Origin: Anaerolinea sp.
Lineage (GTDB): Bacteria > Chloroflexota > Anaerolineae > Anaerolineales > Anaerolineaceae
DNA length: 10,000 nucleotides
NCBI GenBank assembly: GCA_020216845.1
Contig: JAIWNK010000075.1
Coordinates: 1-10,000 of the forward strand
Direction: 5' to 3'
The notes beneath the pieces were generated by a model. The model made no database searches, had not been told where the DNA came from, and saw only the letters and a program-made list of their open reading frames with translations. The first letter of the stretch is position 1; the number at the start of each line of letters is the position of its first letter. A program made the position numbers and the translations under genes. Shown here in pieces: positions 1 to 7,795 of this stretch.

Positions 1-2
1 CG

Positions 3-2630
3 CTGCAAATTGATACCGGCGGCGGAGCATATGTGGGGGTGGTGACGCAAGCGGAACACAGTCTCTTCGTTGGGCGCGATCAGTGGAACATTTATGTGAA
101 TGCAATTGGGCGCGGCCAATTGAGCGAGGAGGAGTTTGACAAGGTGCGGCGTGATTACCTGGAATGGGTGCGCAATGTTTACAGCAAGGCGCGCCTGTGG
201 GGCCTGGAAAGCTTGCACGTCAGCGGTGACAAGCCGGTGCGCAGCCTGGCGGATGTCTTTGTGCCGCTGTCGCTGTGCCGTTTCACACCGCCGAGCCCGG
301 ATGAAGTGCGAAAAGTGGCTGGCCAAGAGGCAGATCAGCTGCAACAGATCAGGGCCTATAGGCGCCCGGTGCAGGAGCGGCAGGCGCGGGGTGATGAGAT
401 TGAGCTTCGTTCGCTGCTGACGCGGAAGGATCGCCTGGCGGTGATTGGCGGGCCGGGCTGCGGCAAGAGCACGTTGTTGGCTTACCTGGCCTATGCCCTG
501 GCTGAGGCGGGCCTGAGCGGGGCGCCTTTGCCGTTTGAGCTGCCGGAGGGCCGCAAGAGTTTGCTGCCGGTGTTGGTGGCGCTGCGCGGGTATGCAGCTT
601 ACAAACAGACCTGTCAGCATGCGCCGGAAACCCGGGCGCGCAATCCGCACGCTGGCACGTTGATCGGCTTCATTCTGTATGAGTTGCAAAGAGTGAGCGG
701 CAAGAGCCTGCCGGCGGACTTCCTTGAACGACTGTTGCAGGGCGGTGGCTGCCTGGTGATGTTGGATGGGCTGGATGAAATCGTCAGTCAGGCTGAGCGC
801 GGGCAGATGCGTCAGCAGATCGATCATCTGGTGGATGGCTATTCGAAGAACTGTTTTCTGGTGACGGCGCGGGAAGCAGGCTATCAGAAGGACGCGATGT
901 TTGGAGACAACTTCTTGCGCCTGGATGTGAAGCCGTTGTCGCCGGAAGCGATTGCGGCTTTGGTTGGCAAGTGGTGTCGCTTGCTGTATCCGGAAGCGGT
1001 GGAGGACAATCAGCAAGATATTTTGCGGGCGATTGAGGAGATGAATCGCCGGCAGGAAGACAAAGGCCTGTCAGCGTTGGTCAGCACGCCCTTGATGGTG
1101 ACGATGGTCGTGGCGGTGAAGTGGGGCAAGACGGAGTTGCCGCGCGAGCGCGCCAGGCTGTATGAAGCCGCAGTAGACGTGATCCTGCAGATACAATACA
1201 CGCCGAATGATGAGGCCCGCAAGGAGATAGTGGATTGGGGCGGGCCATCGTCTGAACAGCTTGAATGGCTGATGGAACTGGCTTACCGGATGCACAGCGG
1301 TGGCAAGGCAGGGGCGGCGGTGAGCGAGGAAGCGGTGCGTCGCATCCTGAGGGAGGACGGCGTTCCGGCGGAGAAGGTGCAGCGCTTCGTGGAAGCGGTG
1401 CGCAACCGCGGCGGGCTGTTCGAGGAGCGCGCTGAATTGTTCCAGTTTTTGCACCTGAGCTTTCAGGAGTATTTGGCGGCGCGCTGGATCGTCAAGCGGC
1501 GCGAGGCGGCGTTGGCGGCGTTGGAAGGGTGCCTGACGGATTCGTGGTGGCGGGAGGTGTTGCTGTTGACCTATGGCTTTGCGCTGATGGATCATCGTCC
1601 GTTTGCAAAGACGTATTTGGCGTGGCTCTCGAAGCCCCGCGACGATGCGGAACAGCACCTGTCTGGGCTGGAGTTGACGGGGACGGCCTTGTTGGAGATT
1701 GAAGCTGCGGATGCGGCGGATAAGCAGGCCTGTGCAAGACAGATTGTGACGGTGTTGCAAGACCCGGCTTGTCGTGTGTCGCGGAAACTGCGCATGCAGG
1801 CCGGGAATACGCTGGGCGGATTGGGGGATGTGCGCTTTCGAGAGGACGCATGGGGCCTGCCGGATGAGCCGTTGTTGGGCTTCGTGCGCATTCCGGCGGG
1901 GACGTTTTGGATGGGCGGCGATTTGACGAGGGATCCATTGGCTTATGAGGATGAAACCCCGCAGCATGAAGTGTACCTGGATGCGTACTACGCCGGGCGC
2001 TATTTGGTGACGGTGGGGCAGTGGCGGGCGTTTGTGGAGGAGAGCGGCTACCGGCCAACGACTGAGCGCAGCCTGGAGGGGATTGCCAACTGGCCGGTGA
2101 TATCCGTAAGCCTGTTCGACGCGCAGGCCTATTGTCAATGGCTGACGGACAAGCTGCGGGATTGGGCAGAGACGCCGGCGGAGCTGCGGGCCTGTTTGCA
2201 GGGCGGGGGGCGGGTTGCCTTGCCGAGCGAGGCGCAATGGGAGCGGGCGCTGCGCGGCGCGTCGGACCGGCGCATCTATCCGTGGGGCGATGAATTTAAT
2301 CGGGATGAGCTCGATGTGAGGTCAGCTGGTCCGTACAGCGCGGTAGGCTGTTTTGCGGGCGGGTGCAGTCCGGAGGGGCTGTTGGATATGGTCGGGAGTG
2401 TGTGGCAGTGGACGCGCAGTCGCTATCAGCCATATCCTTATGACTGCGGGGATGGACGTGAGGATGAGCCGATAGATGACTTGGAAAGATACGTTCTGCG
2501 GGGTGGAATGTGGTCCATTGGGTGGCAGGACGATCGTAAGCGCTCCCGCTGCTCGTTCCGGAACAGTCACGTTCCTTCGAACTTCGACGACAGTGCCGGT
2601 TTTCGCCTCTTCCTTGCTCTTTCCTCCTGA
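3..2630 (+). CDS. NACHT NTPase with C-terminal SUMF1/FGE-sulfatase-like domain, 5' partial
   Basis: STAND-class NTPase, probably a signal sensor in defence or conflict; the role is inferred from architecture. The frame is open from the left edge (875 codons visible), so the start is off-window; the GTG at 33 is only the first in-window start-like codon. Counting from the codon at position 3, a Gly-rich segment IDTGGGAYVG with FVGRD (about 3-25) precedes a helical region. The NACHT core has Walker A GGPGCGKST (149-157), Walker B LVMLDGLDEI (251-260) and the downstream NACHT helical motif HLSFQEYLAARW (484-495). The SUMF1-like domain spans about 625-875, with IPAGTFWMGG, LPSEAQWERA, YPWGDE, LLDMVGSVWQW, LRGG and terminal GFRL. 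The cysteine pair of catalytic formylglycine-generating enzyme is absent after LRGG, so a binding role is likelier than catalysis. The 3' end has unusual codon use (see findings). The N-terminal effector domain, if any, cannot be seen. Confidence 0.9.
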   Translation: MQIDTGGGAYVGVVTQAEHSLFVGRDQWNIYVNAIGRGQLSEEEFDKVRRDYLEWVRNVYSKARLWGLESLHVSGDKPVRSLADVFVPLSLCRFTPPSPDEVRKVAGQEADQLQQIRAYRRPVQERQARGDEIELRSLLTRKDRLAVIGGPGCGKSTLLAYLAYALAEAGLSGAPLPFELPEGRKSLLPVLVALRGYAAYKQTCQHAPETRARNPHAGTLIGFILYELQRVSGKSLPADFLERLLQGGGCLVMLDGLDEIVSQAERGQMRQQIDHLVDGYSKNCFLVTAREAGYQKDAMFGDNFLRLDVKPLSPEAIAALVGKWCRLLYPEAVEDNQQDILRAIEEMNRRQEDKGLSALVSTPLMVTMVVAVKWGKTELPRERARLYEAAVDVILQIQYTPNDEARKEIVDWGGPSSEQLEWLMELAYRMHSGGKAGAAVSEEAVRRILREDGVPAEKVQRFVEAVRNRGGLFEERAELFQFLHLSFQEYLAARWIVKRREAALAALEGCLTDSWWREVLLLTYGFALMDHRPFAKTYLAWLSKPRDDAEQHLSGLELTGTALLEIEAADAADKQACARQIVTVLQDPACRVSRKLRMQAGNTLGGLGDVRFREDAWGLPDEPLLGFVRIPAGTFWMGGDLTRDPLAYEDETPQHEVYLDAYYAGRYLVTVGQWRAFVEESGYRPTTERSLEGIANWPVISVSLFDAQAYCQWLTDKLRDWAETPAELRACLQGGGRVALPSEAQWERALRGASDRRIYPWGDEFNRDELDVRSAGPYSAVGCFAGGCSPEGLLDMVGSVWQWTRSRYQPYPYDCGDGREDEPIDDLERYVLRGGMWSIGWQDDRKRSRCSFRNSHVPSNFDDSAGFRLFLALSS
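2490..2630 (+). other. Candidate DGR-type variable region at the 3' end of the NACHT-FGE gene
   Basis: This segment encodes the last 46 residues, from YVLRGG through RCSFRNS to GFRLF and the stop. In C-type-lectin-fold targets of diversity-generating retroelements, the variable repeat occupies exactly this position. From 2514 to 2627, 31 of 38 codons end in C or T, against 9 of 35 in the same gene at 2160-2264. Pyrimidine-ending codons are expected where template AAC/AAT codons have been randomised at their adenines. A short inverted repeat follows the stop. No template repeat, Avd gene or reverse transcriptase is seen here, so the call is an inference from position and codon use. Confidence 0.4.
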
Positions 2631-2658
2631 ATTTCTGGGTGCTGAATTTCTGAAATTC
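2627..2658. repeat. Short direct repeat plus perfect inverted repeat just after the NACHT-FGE stop
   Basis: CTGAATTTCTG occurs at 2627-2637, overlapping the TGA stop, and again at 2642-2652. The second copy forms half of a perfect palindrome, GAATTTC-T-GAAATTC (2644-2658). There is no T-run, so it is not a convincing terminator. A cruciform or hairpin just downstream of the variable region is a known feature of the Bordetella phage DGR, so this could play that role; that link is inference. Confidence 0.5.
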
Positions 2659-2692
2659 TGATTTGGGGTAGGATTGCGTGCGCGTTGGCGAT

Positions 2693-3020
2693 GGGCGAGG
2701 TATTGGTTAGCGCCCTGGGGGCATGGCGGGGTGTGTGAGGGGCAGGGCCCGGTAAGAGACCGCCATGGGGGGCATGGCTGGGGGTGCAACGGGCAAGGCC
2801 TGGTAAGAGACTGCCATGCCCCTACCGGGGGTGCAACGGGCAAGGCCTGGTAAGAGATCGTCCTGCCCCTACCGGGGGTGTGGGGGTCGGGGCATGGTGA
2901 GAGATCGCCATGGGGGGGCATGGCGGGGGTGCAACGGGCAAGGCCCGGTTTGAGATCGTCCTGCCCCTACCGGGAGTGTGTGAGGCGGGGCATGGTGAAA
3001 GACCGTCCTGCTCCTACAGG
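2693..3020. repeat. Cluster of about seven degenerate 46-52 bp G-rich hairpin repeats
   Basis: The 383 bp between the convergent NACHT and GTPase genes holds no credible gene and is filled by tandem-like units. A core GGTAAGAGA or close variant recurs at 2751, 2802, 2849, 2896, 2948 and 2994, with a weaker copy (GGTTAGCGC) at 2705; spacings are 46, 51, 47, 47, 52 and 46. Between cores lie variants of GCAACGGGCAAGGC and CTGCCCCTACCGGGGGTG. GGGCAAGG upstream of the core can pair with CCTGCCC downstream, so each full unit is an imperfect stem-loop. The last unit abuts the stop of the minus-strand GTPase. This resembles a REP-type intergenic repeat family and may end transcription from both sides; neither role is proven. 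Confidence 0.75.
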
Positions 3021-4264
3021 TCTGTTTGTTCGGCTTGTTCGGCCTGTTCATCCAATGGGGCGCGGTCTTCGGCCAGGGGCGAGTCTTGCAGCGCGGCGGC
3101 AACTTGTTCTTTGATTTCACCGGGGCGCTTGTTTTTGCCGCGCAGGCGCTCGAGGAGCAGCTTCGTCAGGTTGCTGCTGATGGCGTTGAGCGAGGCGCGG
3201 GAGACTTTTTCGCCCTTCTCAAACCAAATGGCAGCGGCATAGCCCATGGCGACCGTGGTGGAGGCGGCAATGGCGGCGCTGAGCACCCATCCGGGCACGC
3301 CGCCCAATTTGCTTAACTCCTGGAAGAGGGTGCGCCCCAGGAAGCCCACCCCAAAGGTGACGAGCAGTTCACGGGCGCGCTGCATGTCAATCGGGTAGTT
3401 GTAGATGCGCGCAATGCCAAGCACCATGCTGGTTTGGGTAGCAATCAGGGGGACGAAATCTATGATCGGCATGGGCGCCAGGGCAATCACGGCGGAGACG
3501 GAGGCGGCGCTGACGATCGAGCGCCAGGCCAGGCGCCAACGGTAGTGCGGCAGGGCCTGACCGAGTGCGGCGACAATGCCCGGCTCGGTCAGAGAGATGG
3601 CAACAACGACTTGCGCCAGGTTGCGTCCATCTTTGGCGACGATGGGGATGACTTGTTCCGGCTCAAGCTGCAAGTTGGTGGCGGCCAGGCGAACGACTTC
3701 GCTGACCTCGCGGCGCACCAGGTCGGTTTTGTTGAGGACGACGACATAAGGTTTGCCGAGGGCGACCAGGTCTTGGTATAGCTCTTGCTCGGTGCGTTTG
3801 ATGCCCTGAATGGCGTCAAAAACGATGATGAGCACATCGGCCTGACGGGCAGCAGCAAAGGCGCGCTGCCGTTCTTCTTCGCCCACTGCGCCAACCGCAT
3901 CGGCGCCGGGTGTGTCTACGATGGCAAACAAGCCGGCATCGGCTTGTTGATTGATGCGGGTTGTGCCGGGCAGGGCGCTGACCAGGGCGCGATCTTCGCG
4001 GGTCTGCACAAGCTGATTGTAGAGGGTGGATTTGCCGACATTGGCCGGGCCAACAATGGCAACGCTGCGTTTTTGGCCAAAGGAGAGGCGTAGCTGCGTG
4101 GTGGCCATTTTGAATAACATGCGCAACAGGTTGGCATCACTGGGAATGCCTTGGATGACTTTCTCCAGGATGGTGCGTTCACTTCCCGGCAGGCTGCTCC
4201 AGATGAATTCGACGGTTTGGCGCGTTTCTTCGGGCATTTTGTGCAACAATTCGTCAGATTTCAT
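3014..4264 (-). CDS. Era-like GTPase with C-terminal DUF697-type membrane-associated domain
   Basis: A 416-residue TRAFAC-class GTPase; cellular role unknown. The G-domain follows a helical N-terminus of about 65 residues: G1 GPANVGKST (72-80), G2 threonines in PGTTR (99-103), G3 DTPG (117-120), G4 NKTD (178-181) and a weak G5 at VAKDG (209-213). The C-terminal region (about 240-400) has hydrophobic stretches near 250-285, 300-315 and 325-348, as in DUF697/YcjF-type domains, suggesting membrane association. It ends in an acidic, Gln-rich tail. The ATG at 4264 is chosen because AAGGAG lies 9 nt upstream and it avoids running into uvrC; an upstream in-frame ATG at 4315 would overlap uvrC by 35 nt. 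It is the last gene of the operon, 16 nt after the uvrC stop. A functional link to repair is not implied by the sequence. Confidence 0.88.
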   Translation of the reverse strand: MKSDELLHKMPEETRQTVEFIWSSLPGSERTILEKVIQGIPSDANLLRMLFKMATTQLRLSFGQKRSVAIVGPANVGKSTLYNQLVQTREDRALVSALPGTTRINQQADAGLFAIVDTPGADAVGAVGEEERQRAFAAARQADVLIIVFDAIQGIKRTEQELYQDLVALGKPYVVVLNKTDLVRREVSEVVRLAATNLQLEPEQVIPIVAKDGRNLAQVVVAISLTEPGIVAALGQALPHYRWRLAWRSIVSAASVSAVIALAPMPIIDFVPLIATQTSMVLGIARIYNYPIDMQRARELLVTFGVGFLGRTLFQELSKLGGVPGWVLSAAIAASTTVAMGYAAAIWFEKGEKVSRASLNAISSNLTKLLLERLRGKNKRPGEIKEQVAAALQDSPLAEDRAPLDEQAEQAEQTDL

Positions 4265-4273
4265 GCGATCTTT

Positions 4274-4279
4274 CTCCTT
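4274..4279 (-). promoter_or_regulatory. Shine-Dalgarno of the DUF697 GTPase
   Basis: AAGGAG on the minus strand, 9 nt before the ATG at 4264 and lying in the short gap after the uvrC stop. It decides the start in favour of the shorter, 416-residue product. Confidence 0.75.
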
Positions 4280-4280
4280 G

Positions 4281-6143
4281 TCATTCTTCCAGGTTGGATT
4301 TGAGGGCGCGGGCAATCTCTTCGCTGATGCCGCGCAGGCTGGTCAGTTCCTCTATGCTGGCCTGCAAGATGCCTTCGATGGAGCCATAGCGTTTCAGCAG
4401 CAGGTTGCGGCGGGCGGGGCCGATGCCGGGGATTTTGTCGAGGCGCGAGGCCAGGCCCTGACGCGAGCGCAGGTTGCGGTGTGCGGTGATGGCGAAGCGG
4501 TGCGCTTCGTCGCGGATGCGCTGTATCAGGTAGAGGCCTTGCGAGTGACGCGGCAGCAGGATGGAGGTGCTTTGGCCAGGGAGGAAGATTTCTTCCTGTT
4601 GTTTGGCCAGGCCGATGACAGGCACGCGTTCGAGCAGGCCAAAGCGCTGCAAGACGGCGACGGCGCGCCCCAACTGACCTTTGCCGCCATCCACCATCAG
4701 CAGGTCGGGCAACAGGGCAAAGGCGGCGTCGGGCTTTTGGCCGGGCAGCTGAGCGGTCTCTTGGGCGGCCTGCCAGCGGCGGAAGCGCCGGGTGAGGACT
4801 TCTTCCATGCTGGCAAAATCATCTGGGCCTTGCACGCTTTGGATGTTGAAGCGGCGATAGAGGCGTTTGGCCGGCACCCCTTGTTCGAAGACGACCATGC
4901 TGCCAACGGAGGCCGTGCCTTGGGTGTTGGAGATGTCGTAACATTCAATGCGGTTGGGCGGGGCGGATAGGCTCAGGGCGGTCTGCAATTCGGCTAGGGC
5001 TTCGGTCTGACGGTTGGTATCCGCTTGCCATTGTGCGCGCAGGGCGCGCAAGGTTTCTGCAGCGTTTTCGCTGGCCATTTGTAGCAGTTCTTGCTGTGCG
5101 CCCTGATGCGGAATTTTTAGCTCAACCTTGCAGCCGTTGCGGGTGGTGTTGAGCCATTGTTGGATGATTTGGGCTTCTTCGACTTCGTTGGGCAGCAACA
5201 CCTCACAGGGCAAGTTGGCGGCCTCGGCGTAGAACTGTTTGATGAATTGGGTCAAAATCTCGCTGTCGGCGCTTTCTTCGGCGCCTTCGAGGACGAAGTA
5301 TTCGCGTCCAATCAGTTTGCCGCTGCGGATGAAGAAGATTTGCACACAGGCTTCGCCATCCGTGCGCGCCATGGCGATGACATCCGAATCGGTTACCTCG
5401 GAGGAGATGATTTTTTGCTTTTCAACGACGCGGTCAATGGCCTGAATCTGATCGCGCAGGGCAGCGGCGCGCTCAAAGCGCAGTTCTTCAGCGGCCTGTT
5501 CCATTTCTTGATGCAGGCGTTGCACAATCGGTTCGGTGCGGCCCTGCAAGAACTGACACAGGTCTTCGATCATTTGACGATAGTCGGCCTGCTGGATGGC
5601 GCCAATGCACGGGCCGCAGCACAGTTTGATGTCGTAGTAAAGGCAGGGGCGTTCGTCTTTGCCGGTGATGGTGCGGTCGCAGGTCAGGTAGGGGAAGATG
5701 CGCCGCAGCACGTCCAGGGTTTGGTGCACGGCCCAGGCGCTGGTGTAGGGCCCAAAGTAGCGTGAGCCATCCTGCAACATTTGGCGGGTGACAGTCACTT
5801 TGGGGAAGGGGTCAGACCAATGAACTTTGATGTAAGGGTAGCGTTTGTCGTCTTTGAGGCGGATGTTGAAGCGCGGGCGGTGCTTTTTGATCAGGTTCAT
5901 TTCAAGGATCAGCGCTTCGAGCTCGGAAGCGACGATGATCCATTCAATGTCGGCGATTTGGCGCACGAGCTGACGGGTTTTGTTGTCGTGCTCGGCGCTT
6001 TCGTGAAAGTAGGAGCGCACGCGGTTGCGCAGGTTGATGGCTTTGCCAACATAAATGATCTGCCCCTGACTGTTCTTCATCAGGTAACAGCCGGGTTTGG
6101 TTGGCAGACTGTCAAGGATGTGTTGGATGTGTTCGCTGGGCAT
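4281..6143 (-). CDS. uvrC: UvrABC system protein C (excinuclease subunit)
   Basis: Makes the dual 3' and 5' incisions around bulky DNA lesions in nucleotide excision repair after UvrA/UvrB loading. The product is 620 residues, normal for UvrC. The N-terminal GIY-YIG nuclease (about 12-95) shows GCY (18-20), YVG (31-33), an Arg at 39 and the Glu at 81. Cysteines at 155, 167, 175 and 179 match the iron-sulfur-type Cys cluster of UvrC. The UvrB-binding UVR domain lies near 204-238. The RNase H-like nuclease has YDIS (Asp403), VDGG (Asp485) and RDEAHRF (His548). Two helix-hairpin-helix motifs end the protein (about 566-618, including IPGIGPARR). The ATG at 6143 places the GIY-YIG domain at its usual distance from the N-terminus; an upstream in-frame ATG at 6200 would add an Arg-rich, unconserved extension inside the preceding gene. 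There is no clear Shine-Dalgarno; it starts 5 nt after the upstream stop, so coupling is likely. Confidence 0.97.
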   Translation of the reverse strand: MPSEHIQHILDSLPTKPGCYLMKNSQGQIIYVGKAINLRNRVRSYFHESAEHDNKTRQLVRQIADIEWIIVASELEALILEMNLIKKHRPRFNIRLKDDKRYPYIKVHWSDPFPKVTVTRQMLQDGSRYFGPYTSAWAVHQTLDVLRRIFPYLTCDRTITGKDERPCLYYDIKLCCGPCIGAIQQADYRQMIEDLCQFLQGRTEPIVQRLHQEMEQAAEELRFERAAALRDQIQAIDRVVEKQKIISSEVTDSDVIAMARTDGEACVQIFFIRSGKLIGREYFVLEGAEESADSEILTQFIKQFYAEAANLPCEVLLPNEVEEAQIIQQWLNTTRNGCKVELKIPHQGAQQELLQMASENAAETLRALRAQWQADTNRQTEALAELQTALSLSAPPNRIECYDISNTQGTASVGSMVVFEQGVPAKRLYRRFNIQSVQGPDDFASMEEVLTRRFRRWQAAQETAQLPGQKPDAAFALLPDLLMVDGGKGQLGRAVAVLQRFGLLERVPVIGLAKQQEEIFLPGQSTSILLPRHSQGLYLIQRIRDEAHRFAITAHRNLRSRQGLASRLDKIPGIGPARRNLLLKRYGSIEGILQASIEELTSLRGISEEIARALKSNLEE

Positions 6144-6148
6144 GAGGT

Positions 6149-7795
6149 TTATCCGAGGGGCATGGCGCAGCCATCGGCGCGCGGGTCGCTGCCGCCGCAT
6201 AACACGCCGGTTTGTGGGTCGCGCAGGATGATTTGGCCGCGCCCAAACAGGCTGCGGCTCAGCCCGCTGACCGGGCGGATGCGATGGCCCATCTCCGCCA
6301 GGGCAGACATGACCGGCAGGGGGATGCCTTCTTCCAGGGCGACGGTGACCGGGGCATTGGGCTGTAGCGGCTCAAGGCAAAAGCGCGGGCGTTCGAGGGC
6401 GGCCTGTGGGTCGAGGTGATCGTCGCATAGCGCAATGGCGACTTGAACATGGCCTTGCGGCTGCATGAAGCCGCCCATCACGCCGAAGGGGCCGAGCAAT
6501 TGTCCGGTTGCATCGGTCAGCAGGGCGGGGATGATGGTGTGATAGGGGCGTTTGCCGGGGGCAAGGGCGTTGACCGAGGTGGGGTCAAGCGAGAAGTTGT
6601 GGCCGCGGTTTTGCAAGCTGAAGCCATAGCCGCGCGGCACGATGCCGGTGCCAAAGCCCATGTAGTTGCTGTTGATGAAAGAGCAGGCGTTGCCCTGTCC
6701 ATCTACAACGCAGAAATAGACGGTGTCGCTGACGGCCGGCGGTGCACCATGCGTCACCTCGGGCAGGGCGCGTTGTGGGTGGATGAGGCGGGCGCGTTGC
6801 GCGCCATAGTGCGCATCGAGCAGCTCGCTCAGTGGGGCGGGGGCAAAGGCCGGGTCGGCAATATAGGCAAAGGCATCGGCAAAGGCCAGGCGCAGCGCTT
6901 CAATTTGCAGGTGCAGGCGGGCTGGGGAGAGCGGCGGCAGGGCAGACAGGTCAAAATTGGCGAGGATGTTGAGGGCAATCAGCGCAGCCAACCCCTGTCC
7001 GTTGGGTGGGCATTCCCAGACTTGCTGTTGACGGTAGGGCAGGCTGAGCGGGGTTTGCCAGGTGGAGGTGTGCGCGGCCAGGTCGGCCTGAGTGAGGCAG
7101 CCGCCGGCTTCGCGGACGATTGCGGCGATGGCTTCGGCAATTTCACCCTGATAAAAGGCTTGCCTGCCGCCCTCGGCAATGCAACGCAGGGTGCGTGCCA
7201 GGCCGGGGTTGCGGAAGATCTCGCCGGGGCGCGGGCCGCGCCCATCCAGGGTCAGCTCAACACCGTTGCAGGCCTGTCGCAAAAGGCCTTGAGCGGCGCG
7301 TTGCCAGAAATACGCGGTGATGGGGCTGACAGGGAAGCCTTGTTCGGCCAGGTGGATGGCCGGGGCAAGCACTTGTGTGAGCGGCAAGCGGCCAAACCGT
7401 TCGTGCAGGTCGCACCAACCGGCACAGGCACCGGGCACAGTGATGGTAAGGGGGTGGTGCGGCGGCCAGGCGGGCATCAGTCCCGCTTCTTGCAGGCGGT
7501 CGAGGGTCAGGGCAGCGGGGGCGCGCCCGGAGCCATTCAGGGCGCTGATTTGTTGCGTGTCGGCTTGATAGTAGAGCGCGAAACAATCGCCGCCCAGGCC
7601 AGTTGAGGTTGGTTCGGTGACGTTGAGCGCCGCGGCAACGGCGATGGCGGCATCAGCAGCGCTGCCGCCCTGACGCAACAGTTCCAGCCCGGCGGCAACA
7701 GCCAATGGCTGTGAGGCAGCAATCATGCCCTGTTGCCCAAAGACGGGCGAACGGCGAGCGTTGAAATCAAAGTTTGGGGGGAGCAGATCATTCAT
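6149..7795 (-). CDS. Gamma-glutamyltransferase-family Ntn hydrolase
   Basis: A 548-residue member of the GGT family, which self-cleaves at a Thr that becomes the N-terminal nucleophile. The nucleophile is probably Thr358 in SDTVYFCVVD, giving subunits of about 357 and 191 residues. Other family signatures are NGSGRAP (87-93, with the substrate-carboxylate Arg at 91), GFGTGIVP (380-387), PGKRPYHTIIP (413-423), GGFMQPQGHVQV (440-451) and GGSDPRADG (534-542). No signal peptide is visible, so it is probably cytoplasmic, unlike secreted glutathione-degrading GGTs. The DTVYF form of the nucleophile motif recalls the YwrD/HpxW-type branch, which includes oxamate amidohydrolase, so the substrate may not be a gamma-glutamyl compound. 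Its ATG overlaps the deaminase stop by 8 nt (ATGAATGA) without a clear Shine-Dalgarno, pointing to translational coupling. Confidence 0.92.
   Translation of the reverse strand: MNDLLPPNFDFNARRSPVFGQQGMIAASQPLAVAAGLELLRQGGSAADAAIAVAAALNVTEPTSTGLGGDCFALYYQADTQQISALNGSGRAPAALTLDRLQEAGLMPAWPPHHPLTITVPGACAGWCDLHERFGRLPLTQVLAPAIHLAEQGFPVSPITAYFWQRAAQGLLRQACNGVELTLDGRGPRPGEIFRNPGLARTLRCIAEGGRQAFYQGEIAEAIAAIVREAGGCLTQADLAAHTSTWQTPLSLPYRQQQVWECPPNGQGLAALIALNILANFDLSALPPLSPARLHLQIEALRLAFADAFAYIADPAFAPAPLSELLDAHYGAQRARLIHPQRALPEVTHGAPPAVSDTVYFCVVDGQGNACSFINSNYMGFGTGIVPRGYGFSLQNRGHNFSLDPTSVNALAPGKRPYHTIIPALLTDATGQLLGPFGVMGGFMQPQGHVQVAIALCDDHLDPQAALERPRFCLEPLQPNAPVTVALEEGIPLPVMSALAEMGHRIRPVSGLSRSLFGRGQIILRDPQTGVLCGGSDPRADGCAMPLG

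Noticed and set aside
1071..2237. Long minus-strand frame of 388 codons opposite the NACHT gene
   Set aside because: It is antisense to a well-supported coding gene, rich in Arg/Pro/Gln/His as expected for the reverse of GC-rich codons, and resembles no family.
2693..3020. Possible CRISPR array, given regular 46-52 bp spacing
   Set aside because: The repeats are degenerate, most of each unit is repeated rather than being a unique spacer, and no cas gene is near. A hairpin-type intergenic repeat fits better.
3000..3023. Intrinsic terminator after the GTPase gene (AGACC/GGTCT stem on the minus strand followed by TTT)
   Set aside because: The stem is only 5 bp with a 14-nt loop and a very short T-run. 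At most it contributes to termination together with the repeat hairpins.
2322..3242. Several open frames on both strands across the repeat cluster (for example minus 2322-2921 and plus 2910-3242)
   Set aside because: They are Pro/His/Arg- or Gly/Arg-rich translations of the G-rich repeats, or read across coding sequence of neighbours in another frame. No domain or good ribosome binding site supports them.
4026..6419. Plus-strand frames opposite uvrC and the GTPase (4026-4970, 5157-5765, 5781-6419)
   Set aside because: They are complementary-strand shadows of genes with clear catalytic motifs on the minus strand.
6443..7606. Long plus-strand frame of 387 codons opposite the GGT-family gene
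   Set aside because: It is a Gly/Ala/Gln-rich shadow of the minus-strand gene, with no motifs.
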